A DNA stretch of 64,000 nt from Massilia sp. W12 (GTDB lineage: Bacteria; Pseudomonadota; Gammaproteobacteria; Burkholderiales; Burkholderiaceae_D), in NCBI RefSeq assembly GCF_037300705.1, contig NZ_CP147776.1:558001-622000 (forward strand). Reading direction: 5' to 3'. Positions 44,501 to 55,224 of the stretch are shown piece by piece. The notes beneath the pieces were generated by a model. The model had not been told where the DNA came from. It worked only from the letters and a program-made list of their open reading frames with translations, and made no database searches. The position numbers were made by a program, and so were the translations under genes. Within the stretch, counting starts at the first letter, position 1. Every line of letters begins with the position of its first letter.

Positions 44501-45089
44501 TGTCCACGGCGCTGCTCAAGTCGGTATTGTCAATGGTTTCTTTGCCATCGCCCTTATTGAACAGATACACGTCATCGCCCAGGCCGCCTTCCATATAGTC
44601 ATTGCCCAGACCGCCGGCCAGCATATTATTACCGGCATTGCCCCACAGGCCATTGTTCAGGGCGTTACCATTCGCGTTCAGGTGTTCTTCCCCATCCAGC
44701 GCCAGGCGTTCCAGATTGTCGCCCAGCGTCCAGCTGACGGTGGAGCGCACCATTTCATAGCCTTCGTTGGCCAGCTCCACAATCACATCGCCGGCGTCGT
44801 CGATTTCATAATAATCGTCGCCAGCGCCGCCGACCATGCTGTCAGCACCTTCGCGCCCGAACATCGAGTCTTTGCCCAAGCCGCCGATCAGGGTGTCATT
44901 GCCGCCCAAACCGAGCAGGGAGTTGTCAGCATCGTTGCCGGTGATCAGATTGTCCAGCTCATTGCCGTTGCCATGCTGCACATCGCCGGCCAGGGTCAGG
45001 TTTTCCACATTGTCATTGAGCACCAGCAAGGTGTCGAAACTGCGCACGATGGTGTCGATGCCTTCGTCGCTGGATTCGGAGATGCGGTC
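41548..45089. repeat. 3.54-kb near-identical tract, copy 2 (in RTX2)
   Basis: Partner of 30970-34511 at constant offset. It covers the C-terminal 1,180 or so residues of RTX2: RTX blocks, two Ig-like domains, hemolysin-type calcium-binding-related segments and the C-terminal secretion region. The upstream border lies in a run encoding DRISESSDEG; just before it the two genes read NEEDRIS (RTX1) and SEGDRIS (RTX2) and then diverge. Confidence 0.93.
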
Positions 45090-48000
45090 GCCTTCCGAAT
45101 CTGTGATGTAGGTGTCATTTCCAGCGCCGCCTTGCATCTGATCTGCGCCCGCGCCGCCATCCAGCAGATTATTGCCGGCATTGCCTTGCATCCGGTTATC
45201 CATGGCGTTACCGCTGCCATCTAAATCCGCATCGCCCAGCAGTTCCAGGTTCTCAATCTGCTCGCCAAGTTGATAATTGATCCAGGCTTGCACCTTGTCA
45301 TCATCGCCTTCGCTGTCGATGACTTGATCAGCTGCATTATCAACCACATAGCTGTCGTTGCCGCCGCCGCCTTCCATGGTGTCCGCGCCTGCGCCACCGT
45401 CCAGCACATTGGCGACTTCATTGCCGCGCAGCAGATTGTCCAAGGAATTGCCGTTGGCGCTGGCGTAACCGGCATCGGGATTCAGGGTGAGCGCCTCCAG
45501 ATGTTCGCTCAGGGTGTAGCTGACGCTGGCAAACACATGGTCATAGCCGTTGTCTGCGTTTTCCTGCAGCACATCCTGCATATCGTCAACATGGTATACA
45601 TCATCCCCCGCGCCGCCGCGCAGCTGATCGCGGCCAGTGCCGCCATCCAGGCTGTCATTGCCGCTGCCGCCTTCCAGCGTGTCGCCGCCGGCGCCGCCTG
45701 CCATGCTGTCGTCGCCTGCCATGCCTTGCAGCAGATTGGCGCCGTGATTGCCTATCATGCCATTGTTCTGATCATTGCCGACGCCTTGCAAATTGGCGTC
45801 GCCGACCAGCAGCAGATTTTCCAGATTGGCGCCCAAAGTGAAGCTGATCCGGCTGTTGATGGTGTCCAGACCTTCGCCCGCAGCTTCCTGCGCCTGATCG
45901 CCGGCTTCATCAATCAGATAGGTGTCATCGCCTGCGCCGGCTTGCATGGTGTCATTGCCTTCGCCGCCATCCAGGAAGTCATCGCCAGCGCCGCCGATCA
46001 ACAAGTCATTGCCTTCATCAGCTTGCAACAAATCATCGCCATCGCCGCCATGCAGGCTGTCATCGCCTTGTTCGCCGAACAGACGGTCGGCATCCGCGCC
46101 ACCTTGGATGAGATCAGAGCCTTCGTCACCGTGCAGAATATCGACGCCGCTGCCGCCTTCCAGCGTGTCATTGCCGCCGCCGGCATGGATGCTGTCGTTG
46201 CCGGCTTCGCCGCTGAGCTGATTTGCGCCCGCATTGCCATGGATCGTATTGTCGCCGGCATTCCCGCTGGCATGTAATGCAGCGTCGCCGCTCAAGCTCA
46301 GATGCTCGATATTTGGCGCCAGCGCCAGGCTGATGCTGCTTTCCACGCTGTCAATCCCGCCAGCCGCATCTTCCATAATCACTTGGCTGCTGTCGTTGAT
46401 GCGATAGCTGTCGTCGCCTGCGCCGCCTGCCATGGTGTCGCTGCCAAATCCTGGATCCAACACATCATTGCCGTCTCCGCCGCTGAGGTTGTCATCGCCT
46501 TCACCACCATACAAGGTGTCATTGCCAGCGTCGCCCGCCAACTTGTCAGCACCGCTATCGCCATACAATTTGTCATGATCGAGGCCGCCAGCGAGCTGAT
46601 CATTGCCGTCGCCGCCGCGCAAATTGTCCTTGCCTGCCTGGCCATCGATCGTGTCATCGCCGCCACGGCCATACACCAGGTCATCGCCGTCCAGTGCAAA
46701 GACTTTATCGCCCAGGGATGAGCCGTGCAATACGTCGGCGTGCTCGGTCGGCAGCAAGGTGGCGATCAGCAGGTCATCCAGATTGACTTTTTGCCTGACC
46801 CCATTCGGTCTTTGCAAAATCAATCCGGCTTGCGGCACGCCATCTGCGAAGAAGTCGGCCAAAATTATCTGGTCTTTATCACTACTGGTGAAGTCAACTA
46901 ACAGATTGGCGCCGGAACGGCTGAATTTAAGCTCATCAAGAGATAAATCGTCGATGATGATCAAGGTGTCGTCGCGATAATCTTCATGAATCGTGTCTTT
47001 ACCGTCGCCGCGCGCAAAGTAGAAGCTGTCTTTGCCGGCGCCGCCATACAGGTGGTCATCGCCACGACCGCCCATCAGCATATCTTCACCGGCCCCGCCA
47101 TGGATCATGTCATGATCCGCGCCGCCATCAATGGTGTCATTGCCAGCGCCGCCTTCGATTTGATCACTCCCGGACAAGCCTTGAATCAAGTCGCTGCCCA
47201 GGCCGCCTTTCAGATTGTCAGCGTATTCCGTTCCCTTGATGCCGCGTTGCGCATCCACCAGGATAGAGATATCGCCGCCCAGTGGCGCCAGTGCTTTGGA
47301 GAATGCCGCCAAATCAAATTTGGACAACTCATTCATGCCTTTCAGCGCGCGTATGAATTCGCCCAGGGTTTCCTTGCCTTTGCTGCGGTTATGAATGATT
47401 TGGCTGGTCAATTTTTCCGCCACCACGCTTAAGTCGCCGATGATCAAGCCGCTGGCCGGATCTTTGCGATAGCGGATTTGCTGCACCAAGGGTTTCAGCG
47501 TGCTCTGCACCACCAGCTGGCTGTAAATCATTTCCGACAACTGATTGAAAGCCTTCAGCAACACAGGTGCAGCGCGGCCGTGCGGATTAGGGTCGCGCGT
47601 GCGCCAGCACCACACGCCATACCATTCATTGCCCATGAATTCTTCCAGCGCTTCCAGTTTTCTGGCATCGCCTATCACATTGCCATAAATCTGGCTGGCG
47701 GCGCGGCTGGCCGGATCCACATTTTGCACGCCGGTCCAGTGGTAGATAATGTCTTGCACCAGGGCATTGCGCGCCTGCACCGATTCTTCCTGCATGAATT
47801 GCTGCACCAGTTGCTTCAATTTGCCGGAGGTGTCGCGCTGCATTGCCTGCTGTAAGTCATACACTTTGCCAAAGCCTTTGACGTCCGGCAGGGCAGCGAT
47901 TTCCGGGCTGAGCGGCGCTTTGTTTTGCTGTACAGAGAAGGTTGGATTGGAGCGGAACCAAACGTCAGCTGCAGTGTGCATCACACCGCTGAGGTCGATA

Positions 48001-51000
48001 TAACTGCCGATTTGCCGGTGTTCATTGCCGTGAATATCGATTTGTTTATCGTTGATATACGCCACGTTGATGGCCTTTACGCCGACAGATGGCAAATCAA
48101 ACAATTCGCCTGCATCAGTTACGCCATCGCCATCCTTGTCTTTCCAGACTTTGAGGGAGTTGAAAATGCTGTCATTGGCGTCAATCAAACCGTCGCGGTT
48201 GAGGTCGAACTCAGCCAGGGCGTCAAAGCCATTGGCAGCTTTCTGTCCATTCGCCAACAGGGTTTCCGAGCCGAAGAGTTCACGTCCGCTGTCGATTTTG
48301 CCGTTTTCGTTCAAATCACGCACCAGCAAGCCATCGTCGGCCTGAATCCAGCCGCTTGCCTCGGCAAAACCATCCCCTCCGTGATCAAAGAAGGCGCCAT
48401 TGTTGATGTCCACCGTCTTCAATCCATCTCCATTCAAGTCCAATGCTATTGGGGATGGCAGGGTTTCAGCATCATCAAAATCATCTTCGATATCTTCAAT
48501 GATGTCGTCTTTGCGGGTCTCACCTTCATCATCATTGACGATCTCGCCGTTACGGTCTTCTTCGGGGCCTGTGACGTCATCATCCATCGGCTTGTTATCG
48601 AACGGGTCTTTGCTGCTGATGCTGGGATCCCACATTGAAGGAATATCGATCTGCGGCAGATCAGGGGTGCTGTCTTTCGGGCTATCAGGCTTGCTCAGCG
48701 GACTGAATGTGCCAGGCCCAAAGGACTGTTCTGTAGTGCCATTCTCAGTCGTGGTAGTGACTGTGCCACTGCCATCCGGGTTGTATTTGATGTTGGTGTT
48801 GGAGACGATGCCCTTGCCATCCGGCCCGAACACCGTGATGATGCGCGTGCCTTGACCGTCATCAAAAGTCTGTTTCACTGTGGTGTCGCGATTGACCACG
48901 TTAATCCGGGTCACGCCATTCGGTTGATACACCTCTTGCGTGCTGCCATCTTTGCCATAGTTGGCGTAAATGATCAGATTGCCGTGCTCATCGGTCATCT
49001 TGCCGCCAAACGCACCCGGTTTAGTCCATTGCGATGAAATGAAATTACCGTCTTTATCGTAGTTAACAGTGGTTGTGCTGCCATTGTTGTCATTGGTGTA
49101 GCGCACATATTGGCCATCCGGCTTGTACGCCACCCCGGTGACGCTCTTGTCCGGTGCAATGCTTTCCTGTCCGCGACTGCCGTCTGCACGCTGCCATTTA
49201 ATGTCAGTGATTTGATTATTCTTGTCAATTTCGCGGATGATGGTATTGCCCTTGCCATCGTCTTGATACACCTGACTGCTCTTATCAGGACGCACAAAGA
49301 TACCGCTGACAGCGCTGCCGTCATACACTTCGCGCGCCTTGCTGCCATCCGGCCAGCTCCAGTCGCGGCTGATCTTGGTGTTCCAGCTGGTGTAAGAGGT
49401 GGCGTCAAGCGAACCATCGGCGCCTTTGATGTATTTGGTGTAATAACCGTCCGGCTTAAAGGCGATGCCGGAACTGCTGCCATCCGGGTTGAAGGTGTCG
49501 CTGCCATGGCTGCCGTCTTTTTTATCCCAGGTCGCGCTTTCAAGGCGGCCTTGTGGATTGAACACGGAAATCTGATGATGGCCATCTTTGCCAAAGTATT
49601 CCGACGTTTTGACGCCATCGACAACTTTGTCATTACCATAGCTGCCGTCGGCTTTTTCCCAGCTGCGGCTTTGCATCTGGTTATTCGGATCAAATACCGC
49701 GCTTTCCTTATTCCCCTTGTTGTCATCGACATAGCGGGTGGAATTGCCCGCGGCGTCATAGCTGATGCCGGATTTTGAGCCATCTTCGGGATTGATTTTG
49801 TCCACCCCGCGCGAGCCGTCAAATTTCTCCCAGCGTGTTTCAGTCAGCGAGCCCTGGGTATTGTATTGGCGTAAATCTTTATTACCCATGCCGTCATCGT
49901 TCAAAACCTGGCGGCTGCCGTCAGATTGCGTCACATCGCTGGTGCGCCGCCCGGTCTCCGGGTCATATAGATTTTGGCCGAAGCTGCCATCGGCTTTTTT
50001 CCATTCTTCCACCAAATGATTGCCGTTGGCATCCATGCGCAGCAGGGTGGTGTTGTTGTTATGGTCATCGGTGGTGATAACCTGACGGCCATCCTTTTGC
50101 GTCACACTCTTTACCGTATTGGTCGGCGTGCCATCTTGCGCTGTGTGTTGAACCACTTGTGTGACGCGACCCAGATCGTGCTCAAAGGTGGTGACATCTG
50201 ACTTCATGCCGCCATCGGCTTGCGGCGTATAAATGCTTTTGCTTTGCACCTGCGCGTTGTCGCCAGAGCCGGTGTAAATGGTGCGGGTTTGTTGTCCGCT
50301 GTTGGAGTTCAACTCAATATTGAGCGTGCTGCCATCGGTATTCGGAGCCGACCAGACATGGTCAATTCCGTTGCGCGTACTGCCGTCGAGAGATTCCGCA
50401 TACAGGGCGCCGCCCGGATATTTCACATACTTCCAGCCATCTTTTTCAAATACCTGGGGCGTAGCGTCTGAACCACCGCTGAGGAAGGACTTGACCATGT
50501 CTTCGCCCTTGATGCCGGCGTAAATGCCCAAACCGGCCACCGCCACCAGACCAACCGCAATCCCGACCGGATTGGCCAGCGCCAAGCCGCTCAACACGCC
50601 CATGCCAAACGAGGTCACCGCGCCGCCAATCGCGATACCGGCAGCCAGGCTGGTGGTGTTGTCAATCGCCATCTTGATCGCGGCTTCATGGTTGCCGGTG
50701 TCATACACAGCCTGTGCTTCTTTGGCGATGTGATACAAGGAATAGCCAATCGCAATCGTGCCCAGCTTGGCGGCGAGGAAGCTCAAGGTGGTGAAGCCGG
50801 CTTGCTTCGCGGTGGAAATCACAGCGTTCTCACCTGCCCTGGCTTCCGCCAGCGCGGTCGGGGAGAGTTGGTTGCGCAATTCATACCACTCTTTGATCTT
50901 GACAGGGTCTTGCATGGCTTTGGCAAGATTGTCCGCGTTCATTGCGATATATTCAGCCACGCTGCCATTCTTTAAGCTGCCAAAATGAATTTCACGCGCA

Positions 51001-51635
51001 GCATTCTCAATCGCAATCAATTTGATTGTCTGCAACTCATTCTTGCCCAGCCTGTTCAGCTCTGCAATTGAAATGCCATTCAATAGTTTAGATTCGTGCT
51101 TGATTAATTCAGGAAGCTCGGATTGCACAAAAACGCTGAGATCATCCGCACCTTGCGCCACCAGGCGGAAATTACCATTCGCATCTCTGGTGAATGAGCG
51201 TGATGCAATATCCCAGAGCGAGTCAGCGTCTTTAATCCGTGGAGCATTCGGGCCAACGCCATTTTTACCATACAGCACTTCATTGAAACGCGCGTTGAGT
51301 GCTTCAACTTGCGCCGGGGTAGGTTTGACTGATGTGCTGCCAAGCACATCTAACATCAAGGCTTGTTTTAATGCACTATTAAAACGGGGATCTTTAAGCA
51401 AGGACCCCACTTCGCTGCTGACGACATCAACACCACCACCCGCTAATTTAATTTGCGACACCATTTGGCTGGCATATAAGCCATCATCCATCATCCCGGT
51501 GTATAAATAGAAAATAGTATCGGCCGTGGCGCCAGGGACAACGCCTGAAGTTTTTCTGACAATATCAAAAATTTCCGCCAAAGTTTTCCCGCTGGCTTCA
51601 ATTGCGTCGATTGCTTGATTTAAATTGTATGACAT
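41550..51635 (-). CDS. Giant RTX protein (RTX2) with hydrophobic N-terminal region and W-DGS repeats
   Basis: 3,361 residues, likely type I secreted. Order: N-terminal region 1-278 (starts MSYNLNQAIDAIEASGKTL), a hydrophobic zone 279-375 (AGFTTLSFLAAKLGTIAIG to GIAVGLVAVAGLGIYAG) that could insert in membranes, six tandem repeats 545-869 built on W-x-x-x-DGS, an acidic/Pro linker about 980-1058, a FrpC-like calcium module from 1059 (PIALDLNGDGLKTVDI; RDLNENGKIDSGRELFG), a helical part, RTX blocks from about 1480, two Ig-like domains about 2460-2648, RTX again and a secretion tail. The start overlaps the stop of the upstream small gene (TAATG, with GAGGTG before it), so the two are coupled. 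It may be a pore-forming toxin or adhesin; activity is inferred. Confidence 0.87.
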   Translation of the reverse strand: MSYNLNQAIDAIEASGKTLAEIFDIVRKTSGVVPGATADTIFYLYTGMMDDGLYASQMVSQIKLAGGGVDVVSSEVGSLLKDPRFNSALKQALMLDVLGSTSVKPTPAQVEALNARFNEVLYGKNGVGPNAPRIKDADSLWDIASRSFTRDANGNFRLVAQGADDLSVFVQSELPELIKHESKLLNGISIAELNRLGKNELQTIKLIAIENAAREIHFGSLKNGSVAEYIAMNADNLAKAMQDPVKIKEWYELRNQLSPTALAEARAGENAVISTAKQAGFTTLSFLAAKLGTIAIGYSLYHIAKEAQAVYDTGNHEAAIKMAIDNTTSLAAGIAIGGAVTSFGMGVLSGLALANPVGIAVGLVAVAGLGIYAGIKGEDMVKSFLSGGSDATPQVFEKDGWKYVKYPGGALYAESLDGSTRNGIDHVWSAPNTDGSTLNIELNSNSGQQTRTIYTGSGDNAQVQSKSIYTPQADGGMKSDVTTFEHDLGRVTQVVQHTAQDGTPTNTVKSVTQKDGRQVITTDDHNNNTTLLRMDANGNHLVEEWKKADGSFGQNLYDPETGRRTSDVTQSDGSRQVLNDDGMGNKDLRQYNTQGSLTETRWEKFDGSRGVDKINPEDGSKSGISYDAAGNSTRYVDDNKGNKESAVFDPNNQMQSRSWEKADGSYGNDKVVDGVKTSEYFGKDGHHQISVFNPQGRLESATWDKKDGSHGSDTFNPDGSSSGIAFKPDGYYTKYIKGADGSLDATSYTSWNTKISRDWSWPDGSKAREVYDGSAVSGIFVRPDKSSQVYQDDGKGNTIIREIDKNNQITDIKWQRADGSRGQESIAPDKSVTGVAYKPDGQYVRYTNDNNGSTTTVNYDKDGNFISSQWTKPGAFGGKMTDEHGNLIIYANYGKDGSTQEVYQPNGVTRINVVNRDTTVKQTFDDGQGTRIITVFGPDGKGIVSNTNIKYNPDGSGTVTTTTENGTTEQSFGPGTFSPLSKPDSPKDSTPDLPQIDIPSMWDPSISSKDPFDNKPMDDDVTGPEEDRNGEIVNDDEGETRKDDIIEDIEDDFDDAETLPSPIALDLNGDGLKTVDINNGAFFDHGGDGFAEASGWIQADDGLLVRDLNENGKIDSGRELFGSETLLANGQKAANGFDALAEFDLNRDGLIDANDSIFNSLKVWKDKDGDGVTDAGELFDLPSVGVKAINVAYINDKQIDIHGNEHRQIGSYIDLSGVMHTAADVWFRSNPTFSVQQNKAPLSPEIAALPDVKGFGKVYDLQQAMQRDTSGKLKQLVQQFMQEESVQARNALVQDIIYHWTGVQNVDPASRAASQIYGNVIGDARKLEALEEFMGNEWYGVWCWRTRDPNPHGRAAPVLLKAFNQLSEMIYSQLVVQSTLKPLVQQIRYRKDPASGLIIGDLSVVAEKLTSQIIHNRSKGKETLGEFIRALKGMNELSKFDLAAFSKALAPLGGDISILVDAQRGIKGTEYADNLKGGLGSDLIQGLSGSDQIEGGAGNDTIDGGADHDMIHGGAGEDMLMGGRGDDHLYGGAGKDSFYFARGDGKDTIHEDYRDDTLIIIDDLSLDELKFSRSGANLLVDFTSSDKDQIILADFFADGVPQAGLILQRPNGVRQKVNLDDLLIATLLPTEHADVLHGSSLGDKVFALDGDDLVYGRGGDDTIDGQAGKDNLRGGDGNDQLAGGLDHDKLYGDSGADKLAGDAGNDTLYGGEGDDNLSGGDGNDVLDPGFGSDTMAGGAGDDSYRINDSSQVIMEDAAGGIDSVESSISLALAPNIEHLSLSGDAALHASGNAGDNTIHGNAGANQLSGEAGNDSIHAGGGNDTLEGGSGVDILHGDEGSDLIQGGADADRLFGEQGDDSLHGGDGDDLLQADEGNDLLIGGAGDDFLDGGEGNDTMQAGAGDDTYLIDEAGDQAQEAAGEGLDTINSRISFTLGANLENLLLVGDANLQGVGNDQNNGMIGNHGANLLQGMAGDDSMAGGAGGDTLEGGSGNDSLDGGTGRDQLRGGAGDDVYHVDDMQDVLQENADNGYDHVFASVSYTLSEHLEALTLNPDAGYASANGNSLDNLLRGNEVANVLDGGAGADTMEGGGGNDSYVVDNAADQVIDSEGDDDKVQAWINYQLGEQIENLELLGDADLDGSGNAMDNRMQGNAGNNLLDGGAGADQMQGGAGNDTYITDSEGDRISESSDEGIDTIVRSFDTLLVLNDNVENLTLAGDVQHGNGNELDNLITGNDADNSLLGLGGNDTLIGGLGKDSMFGREGADSMVGGAGDDYYEIDDAGDVIVELANEGYEMVRSTVSWTLGDNLERLALDGEEHLNANGNALNNGLWGNAGNNMLAGGLGNDYMEGGLGDDVYLFNKGDGKETIDNTDLSSAVDILRFGAGISENDVSARRQDNNLFILLKGGTDQVAFLNYFGATEDIDGQAADQKIDRIEFANGAVWDQSMIQTVVDRALNNHPPTVTNYPPALTARAGTAFTYVVPQNTVTDPDSWDSVSYSAKMSDGSALPAWLQFDAASRTFSGTPGTADVGVLQFVLWGTDNYGYSAGAGVRLTVGAPNNAPVLSTPLADQTANVGALFSFAAPSKTFTDPDAGDSLSYSATQADGSPLPAWLNFNPATRTFSGTPSAIGNVSVKLTAKDTGNLSVSDVFEIAVKLQNLNLQGTSGSDTLQGGAGNDTISGLAGNDSLLGFAGNDVLDGGAGNDSLLGGAGDDLYIVDSSQDAIGENANEGVDTVQASASFALSANLENLSLSGSNAINGAGNALNNQISGNSAANFIDGGAGNDSMAGGLGNDVYVVDSAQDQITENAGEGTDQVQSSISLTLGANLENLFLTGSNPINGAGNALNNQLSGNSAANLLDGGLGNDTMAGGAGNDTYVVDSSLDGIIENASEGTDLVQASVSYTLPANLENLSLSGSNAINGTGNSLHNQISGNSAANLLDGGAGNDSMAGGAGNDSYVVDNALDVITENLDEGTDLVQAGITYTLGANLENLTLSGSSAINGTGNAQNNLLIGNSAINSLNGAAGNDTLDGGAGADKLAGGAGNDVYLLDNTGDVVTENSAEGIDQVRTALTHTLAANVEALWLSGSNAVNGTGNTLNNLLWGNGAVNSLNGAAGHDILQGFAGNDILSDNAGNNLFDGGAGNDSITGGSGNELLLGGSGNDTINTGSGADVILFNLGDGQDTIAASSGKDNTVSLGKGIKYADLLFKKSSNDLILVTGATEQITFKDWYASSTNRSVANLQVVIEGTSDYNSSSTNKLNNKKVQQFNFDGLVAAFDQARSANPSLSSWALSTALLAQHVAGNDGAALGGDLAYQYAGSGNLAALSMTPAHTLLSNSQFGLSAQALQASANLQDSSPRLG
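49029..50003 (-). repeat. Six tandem roughly 56-codon W-x-x-x-DGS repeats inside RTX2
   Basis: Units begin WKKADGSFG, WEKFDGSRG, WEKADGSYG, WDKKDGSHG, WSWPDGSKA and WQRADGSRG and have 57, 57, 44, 56, 55 and 56 codons. The inner consensus is NPDGS.SGI.Y.PDG...RY.DD..GN....YD..G. A degenerate seventh unit (WTKPGAFGG) follows. The units resemble YD/RHS-type beta repeats in spirit (Gly/Asp turns, alternating strands) but lack the YD core. They suggest an elongated beta structure between the hydrophobic zone and the calcium module. Confidence 0.85.
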
Positions 51636-52066
51636 TATTGCACCTCAACGAAATTGGGAAGCACAGCGTTTACTGCTATGCCATTGCTATCCAATGGGCC
51701 ATTGCCGAACTGGCCGAAAACTTCAAACGCTGCTGTAATAGATTGTTGTAACTCAATGATATTTTCTATCTCAGTATCAAGCAGGGGGCGTGTGCTGATG
51801 TCCTGTGTGAACATGCCGGCAAGAGTGAGGGAATACCATTTTTTATTTTCAAAAAAAAGATACTCGAATGTGCCGCTAATGGGACGGGCAAGCACGGGGG
51901 CGCTTATTAAATAACTGGTTTGGTCTGCGTTGAGTGCAATATTCATGCCCTGGCTGTCCAGGAAATTTTCATGGCGCAAGGATGCGGAAAGCTCTGGTAA
52001 AACAGAAGCATCAGCCAAGATCCTGCTTTTGAGTATGGAATCGATTTTCTCTAGATGGTACTTCAT
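51635..52066 (-). CDS. Small protein coupled to RTX2 (possible chaperone or partner)
   Basis: 143 residues: MKYHLEKIDSILKSRILADA at the start, then mixed strands (TSYLISAPVLARPIS, TFEYLFFENKKWYSLTLAGMF), a helix (DTEIENIIELQQSITAAFEVF) and the end AVNAVLPNFVEVQ. No signal or membrane segment, no recognised family; it is not a HlyC-type acyltransferase (no family motif, and too short). Its stop overlaps the RTX2 start (TAATG). The second of two adjacent ATGs is chosen because GGAG lies five bases before it. The coupling suggests a 1:1 partner such as a secretion chaperone, assembly factor or immunity protein. Confidence 0.65.
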   Translation of the reverse strand: MKYHLEKIDSILKSRILADASVLPELSASLRHENFLDSQGMNIALNADQTSYLISAPVLARPISGTFEYLFFENKKWYSLTLAGMFTQDISTRPLLDTEIENIIELQQSITAAFEVFGQFGNGPLDSNGIAVNAVLPNFVEVQ

Positions 52067-52986
52067 CATATCTCCGGTGCGAAAGTTTTAGGTTTGCTTA
52101 GGTGCAGCCGTGCAGTTAATTGCCGGCTGTTCAGTTTTGTTGCATCCAAATGCGTTTGTATTAGAATGCAATGAAGATTGCTTTCCTGATATGCCGATGC
52201 GGGCGAAAGTCAGAGAAGCTATGAGTATTCTGCTAAACAAGCAGGGTTGATGATATGTCTCTGATGGGTGAGCTTGGCATATATCCGTTTTGGTTGAGTG
52301 ACTGTTTTGTCTGTTGTTTTTTCCTCTTATCCTTGTTTCATGTGGCAATGGATATTGGTGTAACTGAAAATGTGGGTCATGCTGAAAAAGATTTGAATAA
52401 TGCAGTTATGTTGCTTGCAATGGCTTTTTGGATGATTCAAATGAGATTGTAATGCAGATAAAGAAAAATAATATATCTGTATTATATAGGCAAGTAATCA
52501 TCAGCATGTTTTTGAGTGTGAATCTGGATGCGCATTAAAGTTTCTTTGTGTGATGAAGCGAGGGGCAGCAATATTGTTGACGCTATTCTCAACAGGGAAG
52601 ACCCAAGATGGCGATTGCATTAATAGTAGCTGAGCAATATTATAATTTATTATAAATAGTTAAAATTGAAGTCGATGCAAACCGGTTCACCATATTCAGG
52701 TAAAAGAACAAAAAAGGATAAACCTCGTACAGTGGCATTGCGTAAAAAGATGCGCACAGCCGACTGCAGGCGGGATGAAATATTTAAATATGAGGGTTGT
52801 TTCACTCAGGAAACATATGCGAGTTTAGCAATGATATTTTGTTCTGTCAATCCAGATGGATTTTTTGGATTTCATTGCTATAAATTCAATTAAAAGAATT
52901 TTTAGATTCTGCATTGATGCGTGGCAGCTGTTGATGCAAATACGAGCCCGGCAAGCAGCCGGGCCTGGCAGTGATAAAAAGCCAGC
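52067..52986. other. AT-rich region with only short frames
   Basis: About 920 bases, clearly richer in A+T than its surroundings. Short frames on the plus strand are a 65-codon one at 52255 (with a hydrophobic stretch, weak AGGG upstream), a 31-codon one near 52529 (MRIKVSLCDEARGSNIVDAI, with no known relative that I can name), and a 75-codon one at 52666 (Lys/Arg-rich). None is convincing; the stretch looks like decayed or foreign DNA between RTX2 and uvrB. The RTX2 operon promoter must lie in its left part. Confidence 0.4.
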
Positions 52987-55065
<2,079 letters not shown>

Positions 55066-55119
55066 GGGGAGAACAACCTTTCAGAAAAACGAACGGCAAT
55101 GCTTTTTTGCCAAGGGGGC

Positions 55120-55147
55120 TTGGAGATTACCCGCATTCGATTACAAT
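55120..55147 (+). promoter_or_regulatory. Sigma-70-like promoter of the aminotransferase gene
   Basis: TTGGAG (55120-55125), 16-base spacer, TACAAT (55142-55147), about 75 bases before the ATG at 55225. It lies in the 159-base divergent region shared with uvrB. Confidence 0.5.
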
Positions 55148-55224
55148 ATAGTGCACTGCAATATAAATCATATACACAGGGCGAGATAATCCTTTTTGTC
55201 AGCAACCAACCGGATATTACCACG

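Noticed and set aside
30970-51635. Regularly spaced repeats that could suggest a CRISPR array
   Set aside because: The repeats are in-frame coding RTX nonapeptides and larger protein repeats with drifting sequence, not identical repeats with unique spacers.
51635-52066. RTX-activating acyltransferase (HlyC-like) for the 143-residue gene
   Set aside because: No HlyC family motif is visible and the protein is shorter than the usual length of about 170 residues.
52088-52348. Minus-strand 86-codon frame beside RTX2
   Set aside because: No ribosome site, Ser/Thr/Asn-rich composition without domain features; it lies in the presumed promoter region of the RTX2 operon.
55140-55190. Possible LexA (SOS) box between uvrB and the aminotransferase gene
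   Set aside because: CTG and CAG half-sites exist (55156 and 55177) but are 18 bases apart, not the 10 required, and no better match was found.
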